From Chelativorans sp. ZYF759 (lineage in GTDB: Bacteria; Pseudomonadota; Alphaproteobacteria; Rhizobiales; Rhizobiaceae): a DNA stretch of 64,000 nucleotides. Below, one piece after another: positions 27,241 to 36,292 of this stretch (position 1 is the stretch's first letter; each line of letters opens with the position of its first letter). Location: assembly GCF_012911015.1 (NCBI RefSeq), contig NZ_WVVV01000010.1:62001-126000 (forward strand). The letters run 5' to 3'. The position numbers were made by a program, and so were the translations under genes. The notes under the pieces are model-generated. The model had not been told where the DNA came from. It saw only the letters and a list, made by a program, of their open reading frames with translations, and ran no database searches.

Positions 27241-27632
27241 GCCGGCTGCCGCGTTTCCATTTTGTCCAGCAGAGAGGGCCGTGGATCGCGCAATGCGCTG
27301 ATCCCTTCTGCATGACGCATCTCGGGACGGATACGCTGCCGGTGATGCGTGATTTTGGCGACGGACAATGGACGTGGCGCAATCCCGTCCTGTTCGCAGC
27401 AAACCCCGATCAGTTCGGCCGCGCCTGGTGGAACGATCAAGGTCAGGAGCGATGGCGTGAATTATTGCTATCGGGCGCGCCCGTTCTCGTCCGCCACGCG
27501 ATCCCGCCCACCCCGGACGCCCCGACGGGTTCGGTGGGCCAGTCCATCGGAATATTCAGGACAAGCGACGTCGAGATCGGGGAGGGTCATATGACACTGA
27601 AACTCGTGGAAAGATTGGCCGAGGTAACATGA
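27237..27632 (+). CDS. Unknown protein coupled between ureF and ureG
   Basis: 131 aa, not recognised. It overlaps ureF by 4 bp (ATGA) at its start and ureG by 4 bp at its end, so it is translated in series with the two nickel-insertion proteins. The N-terminus holds a possible metal site, C20-x4-C25-x2-H28 ([13 protein letters not shown]). The middle is rich in Trp and Asn ([34 protein letters not shown]), and it ends [15 protein letters not shown]. No signal peptide or membrane span; cytoplasmic. A role in urease maturation is inferred only from position and coupling. Confidence 0.82.
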   Translation: MSRLPRFHFVQQRGPWIAQCADPFCMTHLGTDTLPVMRDFGDGQWTWRNPVLFAANPDQFGRAWWNDQGQERWRELLLSGAPVLVRHAIPPTPDAPTGSVGQSIGIFRTSDVEIGEGHMTLKLVERLAEVT

Positions 27633-28276
27633 GATCATCGCACGGACCCCTCCGCGTCGGAATCGGCGGACCCGTCGGCTCGGGCAAGACGACGCTCACG
27701 GAGAAGCTCTGCAAGGCGCTGAGCCCGCATTTCTCCCTCGCCGTGGTGACCAACGACATCTACACCAAGGAGGACGCACTGATGCTGGCGCGCCTTCAGG
27801 CGCTGCCCGAAGAGCGCATCATGGGCGTCGAGACGGGTGGATGCCCGCACACGGCAATTCGCGAGGACGCCTCGATCAACCTGCAGGCGATCGCCCAGAT
27901 GAATGAACGTTTCCCTGATCTCGACATCGTCTTCATCGAATCGGGCGGCGACAATCTGGCTGCCACTTTCTCACCGGACCTGGCAGACCTGACGCTCTAC
28001 GTGATTTCCGTCTGCCAGGGCGGCGATATTCCGCGGAAGGGCGGGCCCGGCATAACCCGCTCCGATTTCCTGGTCATCAACAAGGCCGATCTCGCGCCGC
28101 ATGTGAATGTGGATCTCGAGTTGATGGATGTCGACGCGCGCCGCATGAGATCGGGCAAGGCCTTTGCCTTTACCGACCTGTCGCGCGGCAAGGGGATCGA
28201 AGAAATCGCCCGCTTCATCATCGAGCAGGGCGGTCTCGGCGTGGCCGAGGAGATGTCTGGGGAAGCCGCCGTCTGA
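27629..28276 (+). CDS. ureG: Urease accessory GTPase UreG
   Basis: 215 aa SIMIBI-class GTPase. P-loop [11 protein letters not shown] (about residues 13-23), [15 protein letters not shown], the nickel-binding Cys-Pro-His in [36 protein letters not shown], and [10 protein letters not shown] for guanine recognition. It dimerises on nickel and GTP and hands nickel to UreFD-urease. Last urease gene of the cluster; 104 bp separate it from the next gene. Confidence 0.96.
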   Translation: MRSSHGPLRVGIGGPVGSGKTTLTEKLCKALSPHFSLAVVTNDIYTKEDALMLARLQALPEERIMGVETGGCPHTAIREDASINLQAIAQMNERFPDLDIVFIESGGDNLAATFSPDLADLTLYVISVCQGGDIPRKGGPGITRSDFLVINKADLAPHVNVDLELMDVDARRMRSGKAFAFTDLSRGKGIEEIARFIIEQGGLGVAEEMSGEAAV

Positions 28277-28380
28277 GGCTGGTCGGACGCCAGCGGCAGT
28301 CTTGCCGTATCGATCAGTTGAAGGGCCGCGCCTGTCGGAGGAGAGGCGGCCGTGGAATTTGAATGCAAGGAGCAGGACCG

Positions 28381-29274
28381 ATGTGGACAGGCATTTTGCC
28401 CGCCGTGACAACCAAGTTCGACAACGAGGGAAAGCTGGACGGCGCCGAGAACGAGCGCTGCTTCGGCCTCCAGATGGATGCGGGATGTGACGGCCTCATC
28501 GTGTGCGGGTCGCTCGGCGAAGGCCCCATGCTGGAGCTCGACGAAAAGCTTGAAATCCTGAAGATCGCGAAGTCCGCGGCATCCGGCAAGCCGGTGCTCA
28601 TGACGGTGGCCGCGGCCTCGACCGCCCAGTCCGCCACCATCGCCAAAGCAGCGGCAAAAGCCGGTGCTGACGGCCTCATGGTCGTGCCGAGCCTGATCTA
28701 TCACACCAACTACGACGAGACGCTCGCCACGCTGAAGGCGGTGGCCGAGGCTTCCGACCTGCCGATCATGATCTACTCCAACCGTGTGGCCTACAAGGTC
28801 GACATCACGCCGGAGATCATGGAGGAACTGGCCGGCGACCAACGTTTCGTTGCGATCAAGGAATCATCCGACGACATCCGTCGCACCACTGAGATCGTCA
28901 ATCGACTTGGCGACCGCTATGCCATCCTGACGGGCGTCGACAATCTTGCCTATGAGGCATTGGTGATGGGAGCCGTCGGATGGGTGGCGGGGCTGGTGTG
29001 CGCCTTCCCGAAGGAAACGGTGGCGATCTATCGTCTGCTGAAGGCCGGGCGCCATGCCGAGGCCCTCGAGATCTATCGCTGGTTCAGGCCGCTGCTTGAT
29101 CTCGACGTCTCCACCTACCTTGTCCAGAACATCAAGCGGGCCGAGGTGCACGCAATCGGCTCCAACGACCGCGTGCGCGCGCCGCGCCTGCCGCTGGCCG
29201 GCGCCATGAAGGAGGAGGTCGACCGCATCGTGCTCGACGCGATCTCATCCAGGCCGTCTTTGCCACGGATATGA
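28381..29274 (+). CDS. Dihydrodipicolinate synthase (DapA)/N-acetylneuraminate lyase superfamily protein
   Basis: 297 aa TIM barrel, class I aldolase/dehydratase. Family signatures: GILPAVTTKFDNEGKLD, GLIVCGSLGEGPMLELDEKLEIL, and the Schiff-base lysine in FVAIKESSDDIRRT. The YNxP motif of true DapA is YSNRV here, so the Tyr is present but the substrate probably differs (for instance a hydroxyproline- or sugar-acid-derived keto acid). ATG 28381 has AAGGAG 9-10 nt upstream. No dap or catabolic partner genes flank it. Confidence 0.88.
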   Translation: MWTGILPAVTTKFDNEGKLDGAENERCFGLQMDAGCDGLIVCGSLGEGPMLELDEKLEILKIAKSAASGKPVLMTVAAASTAQSATIAKAAAKAGADGLMVVPSLIYHTNYDETLATLKAVAEASDLPIMIYSNRVAYKVDITPEIMEELAGDQRFVAIKESSDDIRRTTEIVNRLGDRYAILTGVDNLAYEALVMGAVGWVAGLVCAFPKETVAIYRLLKAGRHAEALEIYRWFRPLLDLDVSTYLVQNIKRAEVHAIGSNDRVRAPRLPLAGAMKEEVDRIVLDAISSRPSLPRI

Positions 29275-29322
29275 GATCGGCCGCCCGAGCACGCGATTCG
29301 ACATCGCGTCCTCGCGCGGTGG

Positions 29323-29823
29323 TCACTCCTTGGTCGACACCATGATGCCCACGCCATGGTGGAAAACCAACTTGCCGCCGTGATAGCCGGCGAGGCCGGT
29401 AAAGATGCTGGCGAGGATGGACAGGATCAGTCCATGGGGCAGGACCGAGGTCTCGTCGACCAGCCTGATACCCCAGTTCATCCCTGCGATGGCAAGGAGG
29501 GTCATCGCCGCGATGGCGTGGGTCCAGCTGCCGACGCGCCCCCTTATGCCTGCCACGAGCAGGAGTTCCGCGGTCCCCACGAGCCCGGCGGCCACGCCGG
29601 TGACGAAGGCGAAGCCCGCCGCCCAAAGCCCGGCCCGCAGGAAGAACTCGTCACCGGACCACCAATAGAAGATGTCGCAGCCGAGCGTCGCAATGACGAG
29701 CGCGATCGGGAAGTGTACGGCCATGGCATGGATAGGGTGTCCCGCGACGGCAACAGCGGATTCGATGCTCTTTTCCGTAATCGCCTCAATGACGGGATTG
29801 TCGCTGCCGCTGCTTTTCGCCAT
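29323..29823 (-). CDS. DUF2231 family inner-membrane protein
   Basis: 166 aa, four hydrophobic spans. The opening GHPIHAMAVHFPIALVIATLGCDIFYW is the DUF2231 signature with conserved His. It continues with WAAGFAFVTGVAAGLVGTAELL, IAAMTLLAIAGMNWGI and LSILASIFTGLAGYHGGKLVFHHGVGI. ATG 29823 is chosen for GAGGAG 9 nt upstream; the TTG at 29832 lies too close to it. Function unknown; His-rich spans suggest haem or redox association in some members. It is divergent from a Crp/Fnr regulator (200-bp gap). Confidence 0.85.
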   Translation of the reverse strand: MAKSSGSDNPVIEAITEKSIESAVAVAGHPIHAMAVHFPIALVIATLGCDIFYWWSGDEFFLRAGLWAAGFAFVTGVAAGLVGTAELLLVAGIRGRVGSWTHAIAAMTLLAIAGMNWGIRLVDETSVLPHGLILSILASIFTGLAGYHGGKLVFHHGVGIMVSTKE

Positions 29824-30023
29824 CGCATTCAACTCCTCGCATCCGGATCGGGTTTGAAGATAGGCCCGTGCACCCCCATGTCCACCCTTCGGCGGATATG
29901 GGGGTTCGGTCGTACCACTTTGTGGCGGTTCCGCTTGACAGCGCCGCCTGCAACATCAATCCCTCCTTGCATATGGCTGAGATCCGCTTCAACGAATTGG
30001 GAAAGCCGGCAGAGGCTCACAGA

Positions 30024-30761
30024 ATGTCGACCACACAACAATACAATCCGCTGGCGCTCCAACTATTGGCTCGAGATCGCTTGAATGACGAGGAAATGGG
30101 CATCCTCAACGATCTGGCTTCCGTCACGCCCAAGCAGATGGCCATTGGCGACAATCTGGTGCTGGAAGGCGATTCGCCCACGGCCAGCTGCCTCATGCTG
30201 AGCGGATATTCGGCCCGTTATCATGTCCTCTCGGACGGCAAGCGCAACATCAGCGCGATTCACGTGCCTGGCGATTTCGTGGATCTGCACTCCCTGTTGC
30301 TGCAGCCCATGGACCACGGCGTGATCGCGCTTTCCGCTGCAAGCGTAGTGATGATCCCCCATACGCGGTTGCGCGGACTGACCGAAACCCATCCGCACCT
30401 TTCCCGGATGTTGTGGTTGAGTACGCTGGTTGACGCCGCGATGCACCGGCGCTGGCTTGTTGCTTCCGGGCGCCTGTCGCCGGTGGGACGTGTTGCCCAC
30501 CTTCTTTGCGAGCTTTTCGTCAGGCTTCGTACGGTACACCAGGTGGATGGCAATCGTTTCTGGCTGCCCATGACCCAGGCGCAACTGAGTGATGCGATGG
30601 GGCTTTCGACGGTGCATATCAACCGGACACTTCAGGAGATGCGCAAGCGCGGCCTGATCGTCTGGTCGGGCGCCGACGTCGAAATCCTGGACTGGGAGGC
30701 GCTGGCATCGGCAGCCGAGTTCGATGCGGGCTACCTCAATCTGCAGACCCGGGCTCGCTGA
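30024..30761 (+). CDS. Crp/Fnr family transcriptional regulator
   Basis: 245 aa. The cyclic-nucleotide-like sensor barrel has IGDNLVLEGDSPTASCLMLSGYSARY, ISAIHVPGDFVDLHSLLL. The C-terminal helix-turn-helix is FWLPMTQAQLSDAMGLSTVHINRTLQEMRKRGLIVW. There is no Fnr-like N-terminal Cys cluster, so not an oxygen-sensing iron-sulfur Fnr. ATG 30024 has GAGG 9 nt upstream. It closely resembles the regulator encoded at 31033-31779; the two genes converge around a 60-codon ORF. Confidence 0.9.
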   Translation: MSTTQQYNPLALQLLARDRLNDEEMGILNDLASVTPKQMAIGDNLVLEGDSPTASCLMLSGYSARYHVLSDGKRNISAIHVPGDFVDLHSLLLQPMDHGVIALSAASVVMIPHTRLRGLTETHPHLSRMLWLSTLVDAAMHRRWLVASGRLSPVGRVAHLLCELFVRLRTVHQVDGNRFWLPMTQAQLSDAMGLSTVHINRTLQEMRKRGLIVWSGADVEILDWEALASAAEFDAGYLNLQTRAR

Positions 30762-30772
30762 GGGCGCCGGTC

Positions 30773-30955
30773 TCAGTCGAAATTCACGACGAGCCCTTCC
30801 CGAACGGCATGCTGGGCGATCAACTCGGCCAGTTCCCGATCGTCGAGCGGGCAATTAGGCAGCACGGATTTGATGCTGCGCACTGCGTTGGCGGTCGAAA
30901 CGACCGGCGCTGGCCGGGTCTCGACATAATTGCGAATGACTTCATCGATGGTCAT
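30773..30955 (-). CDS. Small hypothetical protein
   Basis: 60 aa, acidic N-terminal helix (MTIDEVIRNYVETRP) and a second helical part (LDDRELAELIAQHAVREGLVVNFD). Sequence looks protein-like, with hydrophobic periodicity, and the gene exactly fills the space between the two Crp-family genes. No strong ribosome site, and the family is not recognised. Confidence 0.55.
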   Translation of the reverse strand: MTIDEVIRNYVETRPAPVVSTANAVRSIKSVLPNCPLDDRELAELIAQHAVREGLVVNFD

Positions 30956-31032
30956 CGTGTGCTTCGCTTTCGTGGCGCCTCGTCGGCAAGCATCATGCTA
31001 CAGGCGATGAAGGCGATCCGATATCACACAGG

Positions 31033-31779
31033 TTAAGCGAGGATGGCGTTTTCGGCCCGTACCAATTCGAGATCACCAAAGCCCAGATAGCTCGCGTCAA
31101 ATTCGGCGAGTTGTTTCAATTCGCACCAGTCGAGCACGGTCACGGAGTGATCCTCGAGCAGAATCAGGCGTTGCGTCCGCAAGATTTTCAGCACCCGGTT
31201 CACATGCACCACAGACAGGCCCAGCGTGTCGGCAAGATCGGTCTGGGTGAGCGGGAGCGGGAAGGTCATCTGTCGGGCCCTGCCGGCCACCTTGAGACGC
31301 ACGCAAAGTTCACAGATCAGGTGGGCCAGTCTGCCGAGCGCGCTACGGCGACCCATGGCGACAAGCCATTCGCGCGCCATTTCGGCATCGACGAGCGTAT
31401 CCGCCCACAACAACTGCGTCAGCTGAGGGTGGCGTGACGAGGTTATGCGCAGCGTTTCATGATCGATCATTGCAAGGCGGCAAGGCGACAGGGTGACGAC
31501 GTTCTGCGTCGTGCGCGCGAGCAGAAAATCGTGAAGATCGACAAAGTCTCCAGGAACGTGAAGAGCACTTATCTGGCGGCGCCCATTCGACAGAATCCGG
31601 TATCGTGCCGCGAAACCTTCAAGCAGCAATGAACAGGATTTGGCGGGAACCTCAGCGTCGACGATCTGGTGGCCGGCATCAACGAGACGTTGCCGGCCAA
31701 TACTGCCGATAATCGGCTCGAATGTCCTCTCAGCCCCACCGAAGCGCGTGCTCCACTTGGCAATCAATGATTCTGGCAA
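31033..31779 (-). CDS. Crp/Fnr family transcriptional regulator
   Basis: About 248 aa. Sensor barrel with EVPAKSCSLLLEGFAARYRILSNGRRQISALHVPGDFVDLHDFLL, and C-terminal helix-turn-helix FPLPLTQTDLADTLGLSVVHVNRVLKILRTQRLILL. It is paralogous to the 30024-30761 product: the sensor core GDFVDLH and the recognition helix LGLS-VH-NR are shared. No Cys cluster of the Fnr type. The start is uncertain: a TTG at 31779 is the longest reading and no ATG with a ribosome site is visible near the expected N-terminus. Confidence 0.85.
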   Translation of the reverse strand: MPESLIAKWSTRFGGAERTFEPIIGSIGRQRLVDAGHQIVDAEVPAKSCSLLLEGFAARYRILSNGRRQISALHVPGDFVDLHDFLLARTTQNVVTLSPCRLAMIDHETLRITSSRHPQLTQLLWADTLVDAEMAREWLVAMGRRSALGRLAHLICELCVRLKVAGRARQMTFPLPLTQTDLADTLGLSVVHVNRVLKILRTQRLILLEDHSVTVLDWCELKQLAEFDASYLGFGDLELVRAENAILA

Positions 31780-31945
31780 AGCTAATTTCCGAAAATGCCG
31801 CTTAAGGGCTCGGGCGAGCCATCTCGACTTTCGGATACAAGAGATTCAGGGACCGCGCGCTTTCATTTGTTAGTCTGCAACGACTGGCGCCAAAGCGGCA
31901 TGCGTTCCGTGTGGCGGGCCATTCCAAACCTTTCGGGTCAAGCGC

Positions 31946-33754
31946 TCAAGGATCGTCGGAACGGCCAGCCTCGTTGCTGCCGGCCCAGCTCACGGGCACG
32001 TCGACCGGCAGGTCGAGAACCATCTGCGCGTAGGTCTTGGCCTGCGGATCGTAGCGCAGGCTGGCGGTCCCGCCCCCACCGAGAACGTCGTGCAGGAGGA
32101 AGTTGAGCGCGTGGAAGCCGGGCAGCAGGAAGCGCCGCACCTCACCCTCCAGATAATGGGCGAAGAAGTCGGCGATGCGCTCCGCAGTGACCTGTTGGAC
32201 GAGGAGCGCATAGTATTCCGGCTCCCGGGCAATGATCCCGATATTGGCATGGTTTCCTTTGTCGCCACTGCGGCCCCACGCCAGCGTGCGCAGTGGAAGG
32301 GAGACCGTCGGCCCTTCGAGATCTATTGCGGGAGGCGCAACAGGGGGTGGAGGGGGCTGACTCCGACCGTCGATCGGCACAGCAACAACCGCGCGCGGCA
32401 CACCGTCCATTTCCACCACAACCTGGACCTGCGATTTCGGCCATAGGAAGGAGTGCACCCTGAGCACGGGAGCCGGCTTCGGGCGTCCGTGCAGCACGCC
32501 TGTAAGCCCCTGCGCCATCGCGACCCCCGGATGGGCGAATTCACGCGCGAAGACATCCAGCGCCTCGGCCTGCCGGTGGCGCAGGCCAAGCTTGACCACC
32601 ACCTCGCGCGCCTCCTTGACCCGGGCAGCCGCGCCATAGGTGTCTTCCGCGCCGATCACCTCGATCGAGATCTCGTCGTAAGGGGCCATTCCCTGGCCGG
32701 CCAGCATACGAGCCGTGCGTTCGACAAGTGCCTCGGCGCTACGCCTTCCCTTGGCGCCGGCTTGCCAGCCGGCAATCATGTAGGTGGTCATGATCCGATA
32801 GCCGTCGAGATGGGTGCCGCAGACCTTGAAGTCGGGGCCGGGCGCGCGTCCCTTCGCACCGCTTACGCGGACCCGGTCAGGACCATCCTGTTCCAGGTGG
32901 ACCTCGGAAAAGTCGCAGATGACGTCGGGCAGGTGATAGGATTGCGGATCGCCGATCTCGTAGACGATCTGCTCGGCCACCGTGCCGATGGAGACGAGGC
33001 CGCCGGTGCCGGCTGGCTTGGTGACGGTGAAGCTGCCGTCCTCGACGCACTCGACGATGGGAAAACCCATGTCGGGCCAGCCATCGGCAACAGCCTCCCA
33101 GTCAGTGAAGAGGCCGCCCGTTGCCTGGGCGCCGCACTCAATGACGTGGCCCGCCAGCGATCCGGCGGCCAGCCGGTCGTAGTCGTCGGCTCGCCAGCCG
33201 AACTCGTGCATCAGCGGTCCGAGCGCCATCGCGGAATCGACGACCCGGCCGGTAATCACCACATCGGCCCCCTCGTCGAGCGCGCGCGCGATGGCGCCGG
33301 CCCCGAGATAGGCGTTGAGCGAGGCAAAGCGCGCGGGCAGGGCAGCCCCGGAGAACATCTCGAGCGGCGCCGCGCGGCGGAGCGCTTCCATGTCCGGCAT
33401 CAGATCGTCGCCAAGCACGACCGCGACCTTGAAGTCGAGGTCCTGTTCGCCGGCGGCCGCGAGAAAGGCGTCACGTGCCGCGTGCGGGTTCATGCCGCCA
33501 CTATTGGTCACGAGACGGATACCGCGCTCGCGGATCGGTTGCAGCACCGGTTTGACGGAAACCAGCCAGTCAGGGATGAAACCGGCCTCCGGCGACTTCG
33601 CCCGAGCCCGTGCCAGGAGCGCCATCGTGACTTCGGCCAGATAGTCGCCGACGAGGTAGTCGACATTGCCCTTCTCGACGAGTTGCCGCGCGCCATGGAT
33701 GGTGTCGCCCCACGCCGCCGCGGCCCCGCCAATGCGAACGGTGCGTCGGCTCAA
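31946..33754 (-). CDS. Acyclic terpene utilization AtuA family protein (DUF1446)
   Basis: 602 aa from TTG 33754, which has GGAGAG 5 nt upstream and overlaps the stop of the upstream hydratase gene (TTGA); longer readings lie inside that gene. Family features: RIGGAAAAWGDTIHGARQLVEKGNVDYLVGDYLAEVTMALL, RLVTNSGGMNPHAARDAF, VVITGRVVDSAMALGPLMHEFGW, and the C-terminal LRTLAWGRSGDKGNHANIGIIAREPEY domain. AtuA proteins belong to citronellol/geraniol-type and related branched acyl-CoA catabolism; the chemical role is not settled. Paired here only with an enoyl-CoA hydratase. Confidence 0.87.
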   Translation of the reverse strand: MSRRTVRIGGAAAAWGDTIHGARQLVEKGNVDYLVGDYLAEVTMALLARARAKSPEAGFIPDWLVSVKPVLQPIRERGIRLVTNSGGMNPHAARDAFLAAAGEQDLDFKVAVVLGDDLMPDMEALRRAAPLEMFSGAALPARFASLNAYLGAGAIARALDEGADVVITGRVVDSAMALGPLMHEFGWRADDYDRLAAGSLAGHVIECGAQATGGLFTDWEAVADGWPDMGFPIVECVEDGSFTVTKPAGTGGLVSIGTVAEQIVYEIGDPQSYHLPDVICDFSEVHLEQDGPDRVRVSGAKGRAPGPDFKVCGTHLDGYRIMTTYMIAGWQAGAKGRRSAEALVERTARMLAGQGMAPYDEISIEVIGAEDTYGAAARVKEAREVVVKLGLRHRQAEALDVFAREFAHPGVAMAQGLTGVLHGRPKPAPVLRVHSFLWPKSQVQVVVEMDGVPRAVVAVPIDGRSQPPPPPVAPPAIDLEGPTVSLPLRTLAWGRSGDKGNHANIGIIAREPEYYALLVQQVTAERIADFFAHYLEGEVRRFLLPGFHALNFLLHDVLGGGGTASLRYDPQAKTYAQMVLDLPVDVPVSWAGSNEAGRSDDP

Positions 33755-34572
33755 GACTTCTCTCCGCCATCGACCACATAGGACGGTTTTCGCTTCTCGA
33801 GAAAGGCGGCAACGCCTTCCTGACCCTCCGGCCCGAGAAGGCATCGCGCGAAGCTGTCGGCCGCCATGTCGATCATGGCTTGCCTGTCCAGTCGGCTGGT
33901 GGCGGCGACCAGACTTTTGGTCTCGGCGTTGGCGCCTGGCGCGCAGCGCAGGACCCCGCCACGGATCCTGGCCTCGCGCAACGTCAGTTCGTCCGCCTCC
34001 GCGGCGAGTTCGTCGACGAGGCCGATACGCAGCGCTTCGGCGGCGTCGAACCGGGCACCTGCGAGCATCATGCGCCGCGCGACAGAAGGACCGACGCGCT
34101 CGACGACCAGCGGAGCGATCTGTGCCGGGGGAATGCCCAGCATTGTCTCGGTCAGTGCGAATTGCGAGTCCACGGTAGCGACGACGAAATCGCCGGCGCA
34201 GGCAAGCCCCAGCCCGCCGGCCACCGCCGCGCCCTCGACAAGCATGACCGTTACCTGCGGAAGCTCCCGGATGAGATGGAAGAGTTCGCCCGCCTGGCGG
34301 CTGAAGGCGGCTACATCCTCATGGGAAGTGTGCCCCGACAGGATGTTCTGAAAGTCCTTGAGGTCGCCGCCGGCACAGAAGATCCCACCCCGCCCGCGGA
34401 AGGTGACGCCCCGGATCGCGCGGTCAGCACGAAGCGCGCGTGCCGTTGCCGCCAGTTCCTCCGCCATTCGGGCCGACAGCGCGTTTCGTGCCTGCGGCCG
34501 ATTGAACCAGATCGTGAGCCATGGCCCGGCACGCTCAAGGACAAGCGTTTCGGGCTGCGGGTAAGCAATCAT
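33751..34572 (-). CDS. Enoyl-CoA hydratase/isomerase family protein
   Basis: 273 aa crotonase fold. Signatures: TIWFNRPQARNALSARMAEEL, the oxyanion loop RGRGGIFCAGGDLKDF, and VTVMLVEGAAVAGGLGLACAGDFVVAT with the second backbone-NH glycines. Where hydratases often have catalytic Glu pairs, the ETMLGIPPAQIAPLV stretch supplies one acidic residue, so isomerase or hydratase cannot be decided. ATG 34572 has GGGAGG about 10 nt upstream. Coupled to the AtuA gene, suggesting a shared branched acyl-CoA pathway. Confidence 0.87.
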   Translation of the reverse strand: MIAYPQPETLVLERAGPWLTIWFNRPQARNALSARMAEELAATARALRADRAIRGVTFRGRGGIFCAGGDLKDFQNILSGHTSHEDVAAFSRQAGELFHLIRELPQVTVMLVEGAAVAGGLGLACAGDFVVATVDSQFALTETMLGIPPAQIAPLVVERVGPSVARRMMLAGARFDAAEALRIGLVDELAAEADELTLREARIRGGVLRCAPGANAETKSLVAATSRLDRQAMIDMAADSFARCLLGPEGQEGVAAFLEKRKPSYVVDGGEKS

Positions 34573-34672
34573 CGCGTCCGATCCTCCCTTCGGATGGACC
34601 GCCATGTTACGGTAAGGACGCGCCCGGGGCGACAGGGCAGGGCCCATCGCCAACATGTTTCGCCGGGAAACG

Positions 34673-36292
34673 CTAGGTCCTGGCGGGGGCGTAGGTGAAG
34701 TGATGGAAGCGCGCACGCGCCGCCTGCCCGCTGGTGTCGAAAGCCGCCATGCCCACGAAGGCGCCGGTAAAGGAGCCGTGCTCGCCGCGTCCCGCCTCGT
34801 CGGAAATGAGGCTGGCATCGAGTTCGAGCTCGAGCGCCTGCCACTCCTGCCCCGTGCGGTAGAAGAGCTTCTCGCTGGCGCCGTCGATCTCCATCGCGAG
34901 GCCGACCGGACCGGCCGGTGGCAGGGGGATCGGTAGTGCCAGGGGAAATGCCAGCCGACCGTCAGGCCAGTCGGCGGGGCACGACATCACGGTCAGCACG
35001 CGCCCCAATTCCGCGTCGTGCGTGACGGCCAGAAAATGGAATTTGTGGCGGTTGTAGTAGTGAACGATCCCGGCCGCCTGCTGATAGGTCCCTGGAGAAA
35101 AGTCCAGCGTGGTCTCGGCGCGGAAGGCGAAATGCTCCTGCCGACGGGCGACCAGCGCCTGCTCGAACCAGCTGCCGATCGATTCACGGCCGAATAACGT
35201 CAGGCGCCCTGGCTGTTCGCTGAGCGAGAAGATGCGTTCGGGCTGGGGCGTGCGCAGCCATTGGAATTCGGGTGGCAGCGTCTCGCCTTCGAATCCACGG
35301 CGGATGGGCGCGGCGGCGGGGAGCCGCGCGGCCTCGCCGGGAGCCGGCACCTCGACATTGGGCACCTGGCCGCCATGGGCGAGATAGAGCCAGCCATCTT
35401 CGCTCCACACACACTTCTGGATCGCGGTTTCGCGCCCGAGCGGCGAGCGCTTCGTGCCGGGCAGGGGCCGAGAGCAGAGATGGGTGTGATAGGTCTGCCC
35501 GTCCGGCGTCTCCACGATCTGGCCGTGCCCCGACCGCTGCAGCACGGCGCCTGGCGCATCCTTCGAAGTAATGGGGTGGATGAGCGGGTGAAGCTCATAT
35601 GGCCCCTCGATGCGGCGCGCGCGCGCCATGGTGACGGCATGGTCGTATCCCGTGCCGCCTTCGGCGGTCGTCAGATAGTACCAGCCGTCGCGCTTGTAGA
35701 GATGCGGCGCCTCGACAAGGCCGTGCGCGCTGCCGGGAAAGATGTTCCTGACCGGCCCGATCAGCTTGCCGGCCGCATGGTCCCATTCCTGCAGGAGAAT
35801 GCCGTCAAAAGACGGGTGTTTCGGCTGCCCGCCGATACCCGTCGAAACATGGTTCCAGACCATGTTGACGAACCATTTGCGGCCGTCGTCGTCGTGGAAC
35901 AGCGACGGGTCGAAGCCGCTCGAATTAACGTAGGACGGGTCGGACCAGGGCCCCTCGATCGAAGGCGCGGTGACGATGTAGTTGTGCGCGTCCTTGAAGT
36001 TGCCATCGAGCCGTTTGACGTCGGTATAGACCAGCCAGAACAGGCCGTCGGCGTGAGACAGGCAGGGCGCCCAGATGCCGCAGGAATCGGGGTTGCCCCT
36101 CATGTCGAGCTGGCTGGCGCGGGTCAGCGGCCGCGCCACCAGCGTCCAGTTCACCAGATCGGTCGAATGATGGATCTGCACGCCCGGATACCATTCGAAG
36201 GTGGAGGTCGCGATGTAGTAGTCCGCCCCGACCCTGCAGATCGAAGGATCGGGATTGAAGCCGGGCAGGATGGGATTGATGATGGTTGCCAT
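34673..36292 (-). CDS. Glycoside hydrolase family 43 beta-xylosidase/arabinofuranosidase-like
   Basis: 539 aa, two-domain GH43. The five-bladed propeller has the catalytic base Asp15 (NPDPS), pKa modulator Asp128 (SGFDPSLF) and acid Glu194 (GLVEAPHLYKR), at the positions found in two-domain xylosidases. A C-terminal beta-sandwich domain (FHFLAVTHDAELGRVLTVM, FTGAFVGMAAFDTSGQAARARFHHFTY) completes it. No signal peptide: it would cleave short xylo- or arabino-oligosaccharides after import. Last gene of the LacI-controlled operon; its start shares one base with the stop of the reductase gene (TGATG). Confidence 0.9.
   Translation of the reverse strand: MATIINPILPGFNPDPSICRVGADYYIATSTFEWYPGVQIHHSTDLVNWTLVARPLTRASQLDMRGNPDSCGIWAPCLSHADGLFWLVYTDVKRLDGNFKDAHNYIVTAPSIEGPWSDPSYVNSSGFDPSLFHDDDGRKWFVNMVWNHVSTGIGGQPKHPSFDGILLQEWDHAAGKLIGPVRNIFPGSAHGLVEAPHLYKRDGWYYLTTAEGGTGYDHAVTMARARRIEGPYELHPLIHPITSKDAPGAVLQRSGHGQIVETPDGQTYHTHLCSRPLPGTKRSPLGRETAIQKCVWSEDGWLYLAHGGQVPNVEVPAPGEAARLPAAAPIRRGFEGETLPPEFQWLRTPQPERIFSLSEQPGRLTLFGRESIGSWFEQALVARRQEHFAFRAETTLDFSPGTYQQAAGIVHYYNRHKFHFLAVTHDAELGRVLTVMSCPADWPDGRLAFPLALPIPLPPAGPVGLAMEIDGASEKLFYRTGQEWQALELELDASLISDEAGRGEHGSFTGAFVGMAAFDTSGQAARARFHHFTYAPART

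Noticed and set aside
29824-30023. Possible Fnr/Crp box between the DUF2231 and Crp genes
   Set aside because: TTGAC and ATCAA words occur but 16 bp apart, not the 4-bp spacing required.
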